Of a DNA stretch of 16,502 nucleotides, positions 5,542-11,700 are shown piece by piece. The notes below the pieces were generated by a model. It made no database searches. It saw only the letters and a program-made list of their open reading frames with translations, and was not told the origin of the DNA. Position numbers and translations under genes: made by a program. The stretch lies in contig QMQV01000028.1 in the NCBI GenBank assembly GCA_003649085.1, positions 1-16,502 on the forward strand, in the 5' to 3' direction. How positions within the stretch are numbered: the stretch's first letter is position 1; every line of letters starts with the position of its first letter. The stretch comes from Thermoproteota archaeon (lineage in GTDB: Archaea > Thermoproteota > Methanomethylicia > Methanomethylicales > B66-G16).

Positions 5542-6012
5542 TTAAGGAAATCTGCAGAAGTGTTTAGGACACTTTATGACTAAAACGGGGACAGGTGAGT
5601 ATCTAACAACTCTCTCGCTAACACTTCCTAGCTCTGCTCTGGTTACCGCCGTCCCGCGTGAGCCTACGATTATGGCATCGCATTCCTCTTTTTCAGCTAG
5701 GCTAATGACTTCGTCAGCAGGCGAGCCTTCTAGAAGCTTTCCTTCAGCTTCGACACCTACCTCCTTAGCTTTCTCGATAGCAGTTTTAAGGACTTTATTC
5801 GCCTCATTGACTAAGAAGTCGTGATATAGTGTGTCGGCTTCTGCTGCTTCATGACCGTATGGCAACATCTTTGGTATCACGTGAGCAATTAAAACTTTGG
5901 ATTTCAGTATCTTAGCCATTTCAAGAGCTTTTTTAAGTGCATATTCAGAGCATTTTGAGCCGTCGACTGCTACAAGTATTTTCCTCATAACGCCTTCTTC
6001 GCAAGAGCTCAT
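5542..6012 (-). CDS. Universal stress protein (UspA family)
   Basis: A 156-residue single-domain UspA protein, usual size. Seen: N-terminal strand Ile-Leu-Val-Ala-Val-Asp17-Gly-Ser, and the nucleotide-binding signature Gly117-x2-Gly120 ... Gly129-Ser130-Val-Ser, followed by Pro-Val-Pro-Val-Leu-Val-Ile. Known: ATP-binding members have Gly-x2-Gly-x9-Gly-Ser/Thr; here the middle spacer is eight residues, one short, so ATP binding may be weakened or slightly rearranged. The ATG abuts the upstream gene's TGA (TGAATG) and has a GGGTGGTT site; a second Met at residue 9, beginning Met-Arg-Lys-Ile, is the start seen in many homologues and is also possible. Four Cys near the ends (4, 21, 149, 153 by position) are unusual in number. 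Second gene of a unit with the methyltransferase. Confidence 0.85.
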   Translation of the reverse strand: MSSCEEGVMRKILVAVDGSKCSEYALKKALEMAKILKSKVLIAHVIPKMLPYGHEAAEADTLYHDFLVNEANKVLKTAIEKAKEVGVEAEGKLLEGSPADEVISLAEKEECDAIIVGSRGTAVTRAELGSVSERVVRYSPVPVLVIKCPKHFCRFP

Positions 6013-6693
6013 TCAACCACCCTTTACAGCCTCGATGACGAGTATAGTATCTAGGGGGGTTTGCTTCGTAGCAGTAATAGACCAGGTGAATTTATTCTTT
6101 TCCAAGAAAAGCTTAACCCATTGGAAGCTAAGCGAGGAGCACGTGAACTTTAAGATCCCGCCATTCCTTAAATTTTCAAATGCAAAGCTTACAAGACCTT
6201 TAAGTACACTTAAATCAGCACCAGCACACCAAAGCCTGTCGATTTTAGTAATGGGGTTAAGTGGGAGGTATGGAGGGTTTGATATTATTAAGTCGCATTT
6301 TTTATTTAAGTGAAAGAATCGGACATCTGCAACTACTACGTGCACTTTGCTAAGCAAGTTATGTAACTTAACGTTTTCCAGAGCGTTTCGTGAGGAGTTC
6401 ACATCAATGTCAATTGATACAACTTCATTAGAGTTTTTAGCAAGTGAGATCGTCAGCGCGCCTGAACCTGCGCCTACTTCAACGGCGAGATCGCATGGTT
6501 TAAAGCTGTTCTTTAGTAAAAGCTCAGTGGAGAGCGTGTATTTTGGCTTAAAAACCTTAGGATTTATCTTAAGCTTTACACCGTCGATAGCCTCAAGTTT
6601 GGGGGTTAAATGGATTTTATGGTATAAGTTTAAGACTAACCTTATTATCTCACACGCAATTCTCAGCCTTACTCCATGAAAACCTTTCCTCAA
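6013..6693 (-). CDS. HemK/Mtq2-like methyltransferase with Asn-Pro-Pro-Tyr motif
   Basis: A 226-residue class I SAM methyltransferase. Seen: motif I Val71-Glu-Val-Gly-Ala-Gly-Ser-Gly78, acidic Asp95-Ile-Asp in the next strand, and Ser138-Asn-Pro-Pro-Tyr-Leu-Pro144, the signature of enzymes that methylate planar nitrogens. Known: the archaeal/eukaryotic HemK relatives (Mtq2 type) methylate the Gln of the GGQ motif in release factor aRF1; they are about 200 residues and lack the bacterial N-terminal domain, as here. The N-terminal ~50 residues (Arg/Leu-rich helix, then Ile-Asp-Gly-Val-Lys) are a little longer than usual. Odd: the segment around 150-160 includes Trp-Cys-Ala-Gly-Ala-Asp, the usual Gly-Gly-x-Asp-Gly position in altered form, so the substrate may differ. 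TTG start; no better in-frame start. Followed without gap by the stress protein gene. Confidence 0.75.
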   Translation of the reverse strand: MRKGFHGVRLRIACEIIRLVLNLYHKIHLTPKLEAIDGVKLKINPKVFKPKYTLSTELLLKNSFKPCDLAVEVGAGSGALTISLAKNSNEVVSIDIDVNSSRNALENVKLHNLLSKVHVVVADVRFFHLNKKCDLIISNPPYLPLNPITKIDRLWCAGADLSVLKGLVSFAFENLRNGGILKFTCSSLSFQWVKLFLEKNKFTWSITATKQTPLDTILVIEAVKGG

Positions 6694-6710
6694 ATAACTC
6701 TCACTAACTT

Positions 6711-6731
6711 AGCTCACTTTAAAGTTGAGCT
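6711..6731 (-). promoter_or_regulatory. TATA box inside an inverted repeat, promoter of the methyltransferase/stress-protein unit
   Basis: Arms AGCTCA (6711-6716) and TGAGCT (6726-6731) flank CTTTAAAG, itself a palindrome and a good TATA element, centred about 27 bases before the TTG at 6693. This predicts a nearly leaderless transcript and a site where a dimeric regulator could compete with TBP. The repeat is seen; regulation is inferred. Confidence 0.45.
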
Positions 6732-6754
6732 TAAGATTTATCCTCAGTATTTGA

Positions 6755-7255
6755 TTAAAGCTTGAAGACTAAGCTTTCAGCCCATAGCTTATCGAAAACT
6801 GCTCTAGCTTCAGTAACTTCTTTTGAATCCGTTGAAGAAAACATTACAAAACCGCATTTCTTTATAGCTTTCTCACTTCTAGGAGAAGGGGTTGGATACG
6901 ATACTACCAAGAGCTCTCCTTGCTCCCTTTTCGTAGCACGCTGTCCTCTTAATAGGATGAACATGTTAAGCGTTAAATCCTCATTTCTCCTTACTCTAAC
7001 CCTTCCTTTAGCTTCTTTCTTCAAGTATCTTATAGCCTGTTTAATTGACTCACGTATGCTTTTTCTAGTATACGACATTATCTTCACGATGATCCAAATC
7101 TTCTTGTCTCTTGCCCCTAGAGCCAGGAGCTTGGCTACGTCCTTGTTAAGATATGTTGATACGACGTAAACTCTTTTATAGCTTGGATCTGATAGGCTTT
7201 TTCTAAGATGTTCATCGAATTCTCCACTAGTATAGCAGCTTATCCTCAAGATCAA
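6755..7255 (-). CDS. Unrecognised protein downstream of moaA, perhaps a degenerate PLD-like domain
   Basis: A 166-residue soluble protein not recognised with confidence. Seen: a strand-helix-strand opening (Val-Tyr-Val-Val-Ser-Thr-Tyr-Leu at 29-36, Ile-Trp-Ile-Ile-Val-Lys at 53-58), a basic helical middle (Arg-Lys-Ser-Ile-Arg-Glu to Lys-Lys-Glu-Ala-Lys), a strand Leu-Asn-Met-Phe-Ile-Leu-Leu, Glu-Leu-Leu-Val-Val-Ser-Tyr, and an end with Ala-Val-Phe-Asp-Lys-Leu-Trp. The order resembles the C-terminal half of phospholipase-D-like proteins, but no His-Lys-Asp catalytic motif is present; treat that as a guess. It begins 13 bases after the moaA stop, so it is probably cotranscribed. The start is a TTG at 7255; a TTG two codons later (7249) has better spacing to the GTGG sequence and is an equal alternative. 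Confidence 0.6.
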   Translation of the reverse strand: MILRISCYTSGEFDEHLRKSLSDPSYKRVYVVSTYLNKDVAKLLALGARDKKIWIIVKIMSYTRKSIRESIKQAIRYLKKEAKGRVRVRRNEDLTLNMFILLRGQRATKREQGELLVVSYPTPSPRSEKAIKKCGFVMFSSTDSKEVTEARAVFDKLWAESLVFKL

Positions 7256-7268
7256 CCACTAAGACAAC

Positions 7269-8231
7269 TTATAGTTTTAAACGCTGATTTATAGCTTCCT
7301 TGTAGAGAGGTTCTCTTAACATAACTGCTTGGATTATCTTCTGTTTAAGCTTCTCAATGGAATTAAAGTCCTCCTCATCGATCTTTACTAAATTGTCATT
7401 TCTCATCAAACATGGTTTTAAAAAGCCATTTGAAGTTACTCGTAACCTAGTGCAATGTAGGCAGAATTCGCTGTTTTCAATGGGTCTTACAACTTCAACT
7501 TCGACACCATTTACTAAGTACTTTCTTCTATTGTTCATTAAGCGCCTTACCTCAATTTTTGATGCTCTTGCTTTAAGCTCCTTTTCTATAGTTGAGAGGT
7601 CTAGGTGGTGGGTTTTGTAGAAGTCCATGTCTATGCCTATTGGCTCAAGCTCAATGAGCTGAAGCACAGCGTTGTATTCTTTAGCTATTGACATCGCTTC
7701 TTCAAGCTCATCATCGTTGACGCCCTTTAGCACCACCATATTGAGTTTAACAAGTCTAAACCTCTTAGCAGCTTCTTCAACGCCTTTAAGCACTTTATCT
7801 AACATGTCTTTGCCAGTTATTTCCTTATACACGTCCCTTCTCGTAGATGGTAGAGATACGTTAACGCGCATTAAGCCAGCTTCGTGTAGCTCACGTGCTC
7901 TTCTCCACAGCAACGTCCCGTTGGTTGTTATAGCTACGTCAATTGCCCCTTCAGATACAGCTGTCTTAACCATGCTGGGTAGGTCAGCTCTTAGTAAGGG
8001 CTCGCCACCGGTGAACTTAAATTGCTTTATTCCAAGCTGAGCTGCTGCCCTTATGATTGCGTTAAACTGTTCTGTTGAAAGCTCCTTACCGTCTCCTCTT
8101 ACTTCTCCTTCTCTATGACAATAGATGCAGTTTAAGTCGCATCGCTGCGTAACTGAAATTCTAAGGTTTGTTACAGGTCTATCGTAGCGATCCACGAGTA
8201 AAGGCAAGTTTAACGCCTTCTGATAGAGCAT
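7269..8231 (-). CDS. moaA: GTP 3',8-cyclase MoaA (Mo/W cofactor synthesis)
   Basis: A 320-residue radical SAM enzyme for the first step of molybdopterin synthesis, converting GTP to 3',8-cyclo-7,8-dihydro-GTP, which MoaC turns into cyclic pyranopterin monophosphate. Seen: N-terminal cluster Cys31-x3-Cys35-x2-Cys38 preceded by Leu-Arg-Ile-Ser-Val-Thr; Gly-Gly-Glu-Pro at 75-78; second cluster Cys257, Cys260 and Cys274 with Arg262 and Arg264 in the Cys-Thr-Arg-Leu-Arg block that contacts GTP. Odd: it ends Gln-Arg-Leu-Lys-Leu without the C-terminal Gly-Gly that enters the active site of bacterial MoaA. The ATG lacks a clear ribosome binding site, so a short or absent leader is likely. It is divergent from moeA and followed closely by an unrecognised gene. 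Confidence 0.95.
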   Translation of the reverse strand: MLYQKALNLPLLVDRYDRPVTNLRISVTQRCDLNCIYCHREGEVRGDGKELSTEQFNAIIRAAAQLGIKQFKFTGGEPLLRADLPSMVKTAVSEGAIDVAITTNGTLLWRRARELHEAGLMRVNVSLPSTRRDVYKEITGKDMLDKVLKGVEEAAKRFRLVKLNMVVLKGVNDDELEEAMSIAKEYNAVLQLIELEPIGIDMDFYKTHHLDLSTIEKELKARASKIEVRRLMNNRRKYLVNGVEVEVVRPIENSEFCLHCTRLRVTSNGFLKPCLMRNDNLVKIDEEDFNSIEKLKQKIIQAVMLREPLYKEAINQRLKL

Positions 8232-8332
8232 TGCAAAACAACTAGGTATTATCTCTTATGGATGAGGCGATGAAAGAGGTAGAAACTTATTAGCTTAAAA
8301 GACGTTTTCTCATAGCTTATTAGGTGACGTAA
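8232..8332. promoter_or_regulatory. Divergent promoter region between moaA and moeA
   Basis: This 101-base gap must drive both directions. For moeA, CTTAAAAG at 8294-8301 is the likely TATA box and AGGTGA at 8322-8327 the ribosome binding site (5 bases before the TTG). For moaA the box is weaker, around 8253-8262. A shared gap would let metal or redox signals control both arms together; no operator repeat stands out. Confidence 0.45.
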
Positions 8333-9592
8333 TTGAGCATTAGGGAAAGAGGGTTTAAGAGGCTGGTAAAGGTTGGCGATGCCCTGAATATGCTTTTGTC
8401 GAAAGTCTCAAGAAAAGATGCCATTGAGAGAGTTAGCCTTCTTGATGCTATTGGGAGAGTTTTAGCTGAAGATATCGTAGCAGAAGAGGATATCCCATGT
8501 TTTAACCGATCTGCTGTGGATGGTTATGCTGTTAGATCGAGAGATACGTTTGGGGCTAGTCACGTTAACCCTGTTAAGTTAAAAGTTGTTGGAAGGGTAG
8601 ATGTAGGAGAAACGCCGTCTATAAGCGTTAGTGAAGGAGAAGCTGTCGAAATAGCGACTGGGGCTGTTATACCCGATGGAGCTGATGCTGTTGTAATGTA
8701 TGAGGACGTTAAAGCTGTTGACGGCGAGATTGATGTCTTTAAGCCTGTTACCCCCCTAGAGAACGTCTCGTTGAAAGGAGAAGATGTCAAGAAAGGAGAG
8801 GTTGTTGCAAGAAAGGGTCTTATTTTAAGACCTTGGGACATCGGTGTCTTAGCTTCGTTAAATATTCCATACGTTAATGTCGTAGCGAAGGTTAAGGTAG
8901 CTGTGTTCTCAACAGGAAACGAGCTTGTAGAAGTTGGCGAAAGACCTCCTCCTGGCAAACTCGTGAATAGCACTAAAAGCTTGGTTTTAACTGCTGTTAA
9001 GGAACTTGGTTGTGAAACACTAGATTTAGGGCTTGTACCAGATGACGTTGAGAAAATCGTCGAGAGGATGAGAGAAGGAGTTAATGTAGCAGATGTCCTT
9101 ATCACAACCGGAGGAACTTCTATTGGTAAAAGGGATTACGTTAGAGAGGCCTTAGAGAAAGCTGGCGGCTCTATATTAGCACATGGTATAGCTATGAAAC
9201 CTGGTAAGCCGACTGGGTTAGGCTTACTTGAAGGTAAGCCTGTTATCATGCTTTCTGGATATCCAGTAGCAGCTTTAGTAGGCTTTGAAGCTTTTATTAA
9301 GCCTTTAATTTATCATATGCTTGGAGCACAGGAACAGCCTAGAGCTGTGATTAAGGCAAGGCTAACTAGAAGAGTTGCTTCTACTCCTGGTACAAGGTCT
9401 TACTTGAGAGTTTTTGTTGAAAAGCGTGGTGACGTGTTTTATGCTGAGCCCTTAAGGTTAACTGGCTCAGGTGTTTTGTCATCTGTTGTTAAGGCAAATG
9501 GAATAGTCATTATTCCTGAACACAGGGATGGCTTTGATGAAGGGGAGGAAGTTTATGTGCAGTTAATAAGACCTGTTGAGGAGGGATTCTAG
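8333..9592 (+). CDS. moeA: Molybdopterin molybdenumtransferase MoeA, first copy
   Basis: A 419-residue MoeA of normal length that inserts molybdate or tungstate into adenylated molybdopterin. Seen: Asp63-Gly-Tyr-Ala-Val at 63-67, Thr109-Gly-Ala with Gly-Ala-Asp-Ala-Val-Val following, Ser-Thr-Gly-Asn-Glu-Leu-Val at 193-199, the MPT-binding Thr-Thr-Gly-Gly-Thr-Ser...Asp at 258-268, Met-Lys-Pro-Gly-Lys-Pro at 288-293, Ser-Gly-Tyr-Pro-Val-Ala at 308-313, and the C-terminal domain IV. The TTG start has an AGGTGA site. Its TAG is followed immediately by the TTG of the second moeA, whose ribosome binding site lies in the end of this gene, so the two are cotranscribed. Known: many archaea carry two MoeA proteins, proposed to favour Mo and W separately; which metal this copy uses cannot be read here. 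Confidence 0.93.
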   Translation: MSIRERGFKRLVKVGDALNMLLSKVSRKDAIERVSLLDAIGRVLAEDIVAEEDIPCFNRSAVDGYAVRSRDTFGASHVNPVKLKVVGRVDVGETPSISVSEGEAVEIATGAVIPDGADAVVMYEDVKAVDGEIDVFKPVTPLENVSLKGEDVKKGEVVARKGLILRPWDIGVLASLNIPYVNVVAKVKVAVFSTGNELVEVGERPPPGKLVNSTKSLVLTAVKELGCETLDLGLVPDDVEKIVERMREGVNVADVLITTGGTSIGKRDYVREALEKAGGSILAHGIAMKPGKPTGLGLLEGKPVIMLSGYPVAALVGFEAFIKPLIYHMLGAQEQPRAVIKARLTRRVASTPGTRSYLRVFVEKRGDVFYAEPLRLTGSGVLSSVVKANGIVIIPEHRDGFDEGEEVYVQLIRPVEEGF

Positions 9593-11560
9593 TTGAGGAA
9601 GATTTTTCATGAGATCGTGAGTTTAGATGACGCTAAGAGCATTTTATGGCAGAACTTTAACTTCACACCAATAGGTGTTGAAGAAGTCGCAATTGGCGAG
9701 GCACATGGCAGAGTGTTAGCTGAGGATATTATAGCGGCGATTGATGTACCTCCTTTTGATCGCTCAACTGTAGATGGATATGCTGTTAAAGCTGAAGATG
9801 TATTTGGAGCTTATGAGGATAGACCTGTTAAGTTGAAGGTTGTTGGCAAGATAGAAGCAGGTGACATCCCACGCGTTGAAGTTGGCTATGGTCAATGCGT
9901 TGAAATAGCAACTGGCGCACCATTGCCTAGGGGGGCTAACGCTGTCGTAATGGTGGAGTTTACCAAGAGAATTAATGACGAACTTTTCGTGTTTAAGCCC
10001 GTTTCTCCTGGAGAAAACGTGATGTCAGCTGGTTCAGACATTATGATAGGTGAGAAGATCATCACGAAGGGTAAGGTGCTCACGCCCAGGGAGATCGGTG
10101 TCTTAGCAGCTTTAGGCTTTGATAAAGTTAAGGTCTACGCTAAGCCTAAGGTGGCCGTAATTTCTACCGGCAATGAGCTGGTAAAACCTGGTAGGCCTTT
10201 AGAGCCATTCAAGATTTACGATGTCAACAGCTACGCTATTGCCTCATCAGCTATGGAGGATGGGTGTGAAATCATCTCATTGACGTATGCACCAGATGAC
10301 GAGCAAAAAATACTTGATGTCGTGTCAAGCGCTCTTGAAAAAAGCGATGTCGTGTTAATATCAGGTGGGACCTCTGCTGGGGCAGGAGACCTAGTTTATA
10401 GGGTCCTTGAAAAGCTTGGAGAAGTTTTAGTTCACGGCTTAGCAGTTAAACCTGGCAAGCCTACAGCTATAGCGAAATGCCGTGGAAAACTTGTCGTAGG
10501 CTTACCGGGATACCCTGTCTCAGCTTTAATGATCTACAATGTCCTTGTATCTCCAGCTTTAAGAGCTATGGCTGGTAAAGCGTTGGAGAGGAGAAGCTTC
10601 GTTAAGGCTAAGATGGCTATCAGGGTAAGTCCTAGTCGTGGGAGAAGAGAGTTTTTGCCTGTTAGCTTGGTCTTGAAAGATGATGGGAGCATATCAGCTT
10701 ACCCTCTTACTGGTGGTAGTGGCGCTATAACTACGTTAAGCTTAGCTGATGGTTATGTAGAGATATCTGAAGACGTGGAGTACGTAGATGAAGACGAGGA
10801 AGTTGAAGTGAGGCTTTTTGGCGAGATGATTAAGCCTGCTGAAATGACGATTATTGGAAGCCACTGTATAGGGCTTGAGAAACTAGTTGAGAAACTTGCT
10901 ATTAGAGGGTTTAAGGAAGTGAAGCTAATTAACGTGGGATCAACAGGTGGGCTTCACGCAATTAAAAGAGGAGAAGCTGACATAGCTGGGACGCATTTAT
11001 TAGATGAGGTTACCGGGATCTACAACATCCCCTTTGTTGAGCGATATGGTTTAAAAGACGTCTTGTTAATTGAAGGGTATTTGAGAGAACAAGGATTTAT
11101 CTTAGCTAAAGGCAATCCAAAGAACATTAAGAGCTGGGAAGACCTGCTACGCGAGGATGTTTACTTCATCAACAGGAATAAGGGGTCTGGTACTAGGGTT
11201 TTCGTAGACTTAAACTTGAAGAAGCTGGCTCAAGAAAGAGGATTAAGCTTTGACGACGTTGTAAAAATGGTGAGAGGCTATAGCTTTGAGGCAAAGACGC
11301 ACTCTGCTGTTGCAGCAGCTGTTGCTCAAGGTAGAGCTGATGTAGGCGTCGGCATAAGAAGTGCAGCGAGCATGTATGGCTTAGACTTTATACCGCTGAC
11401 CGTTGAAAAATACGACTTTGTAGTTAGGAAAAGCAGTTTGAAAAAATCTGCTGTTAAGGAGTTTATCGAGATTTTAAAGTCGAGTAGCTTTAAGGAAGAG
11501 CTCGAGAAGATACCCGGGTTCAAAGCGCTAAACCCTGGAAACGTGTTGTTAGAGAAATAA
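9593..11560 (+). CDS. moeA: MoeA fused to a periplasmic-binding-protein-like (COG1910-type) domain, second copy
   Basis: A 655-residue two-domain protein. Residues 1-410 are a complete MoeA: Asp61-Gly-Tyr-Ala-Val, Thr108-Gly-Ala, Gly-Asn-Glu-Leu at 193-196, Ser-Gly-Gly-Thr-Ser...Asp at 257-266, Val-Lys-Pro-Gly-Lys-Pro at 285-290, Gly-Tyr-Pro-Val-Ser at 306-310. Residues about 417-645 are a substrate-binding-protein-like domain: Gly-Ser-His-Cys-Ile-Gly-Leu, Gly-Ser-Thr-Gly-Gly-Leu, Ala-Asp-Ile-Ala-Gly-Thr-His, Asn-Arg-Asn-Lys-Gly-Ser-Gly-Thr-Arg and Ala-Ala-Val-Ala-Gln-Gly-Arg-Ala-Asp-Val-Gly. Known: this domain follows MoeA or a ModE-type DNA-binding domain in many archaea and bacteria and may bind molybdate/tungstate or cofactor. 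No signal peptide, so the binding domain is cytoplasmic. GGAGG lies before the TTG start, which directly follows the first moeA stop. Confidence 0.92.
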   Translation: MRKIFHEIVSLDDAKSILWQNFNFTPIGVEEVAIGEAHGRVLAEDIIAAIDVPPFDRSTVDGYAVKAEDVFGAYEDRPVKLKVVGKIEAGDIPRVEVGYGQCVEIATGAPLPRGANAVVMVEFTKRINDELFVFKPVSPGENVMSAGSDIMIGEKIITKGKVLTPREIGVLAALGFDKVKVYAKPKVAVISTGNELVKPGRPLEPFKIYDVNSYAIASSAMEDGCEIISLTYAPDDEQKILDVVSSALEKSDVVLISGGTSAGAGDLVYRVLEKLGEVLVHGLAVKPGKPTAIAKCRGKLVVGLPGYPVSALMIYNVLVSPALRAMAGKALERRSFVKAKMAIRVSPSRGRREFLPVSLVLKDDGSISAYPLTGGSGAITTLSLADGYVEISEDVEYVDEDEEVEVRLFGEMIKPAEMTIIGSHCIGLEKLVEKLAIRGFKEVKLINVGSTGGLHAIKRGEADIAGTHLLDEVTGIYNIPFVERYGLKDVLLIEGYLREQGFILAKGNPKNIKSWEDLLREDVYFINRNKGSGTRVFVDLNLKKLAQERGLSFDDVVKMVRGYSFEAKTHSAVAAAVAQGRADVGVGIRSAASMYGLDFIPLTVEKYDFVVRKSSLKKSAVKEFIEILKSSSFKEELEKIPGFKALNPGNVLLEK

Positions 11561-11564
11561 GGTT

Positions 11565-11618
11565 TTTCAGACCTTACACGGATCATCATCGAAGTTCTCA
11601 GACTAGCCCTCTCATCAA
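11565..11618 (-). ncRNA. C/D box sRNA (2'-O-methylation guide)
   Basis: Read on the minus strand, all four boxes occur in order within about 52 bases: C box TGATGA (11617-11612), a 10-base guide GAGGGCTAGT, D' box CTGA (11601-11598), an 8-base spacer, C' box ATGATGA (11589-11583), a 12-base guide TCCGTGTAAGGT, and D box CTGA (11570-11567) followed by A-rich sequence. The 10-12 base guides and short D'-C' spacer match archaeal sRNAs, which bind L7Ae, Nop5 and fibrillarin. Expected targets are ACCUUACACGGA and ACUAGCCCUC, modified at the base paired five positions before each D box; I cannot assign the RNA. The terminal stem is weak. A TATA-like T/A run on the minus strand near 11650-11643 could be its promoter. 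It is antisense to the region after moeA. Confidence 0.78.
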
Positions 11619-11658
11619 CAATGGGGAGACGTAAACCACGGTTAAAAAGCACTTAGCT

Positions 11659-11667
11659 CTTATATAC
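11659..11667 (+). promoter_or_regulatory. TATA box of tyrS
   Basis: CTTATATAC centred about 38 bases before the ATG at 11701, the best TATA element in the window, predicts transcription from about 11690 and a leader of some 12 bases. The surrounding CTTATATACTTAAG is partly symmetric, so it might also serve the guide RNA on the other strand. Confidence 0.5.
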
Positions 11668-11700
11668 TTAAGCTTTTACTTGTTAGCTGGGTAGCATTGT

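Noticed and set aside
5897..6313. Plus-strand frame of 138 codons across two genes
   Set aside because: It is antisense to both the stress protein and the methyltransferase, which have clear motifs.
7672..8040. Plus-strand frame of 122 codons
   Set aside because: It lies wholly antisense to moaA and its Ser/Leu/Thr-rich product is a codon-bias shadow.
8259..8280. GATGAGG and GATGAAAG in the moaA-moeA gap as C/C' boxes
   Set aside because: Neither matches RTGATGA and no D box is present.
8560..9105. Long minus-strand frame of 181 codons
   Set aside because: It is antisense to moeA, Ser/Thr-rich and low in complexity, has no ribosome binding site, and moeA is a clear family match.
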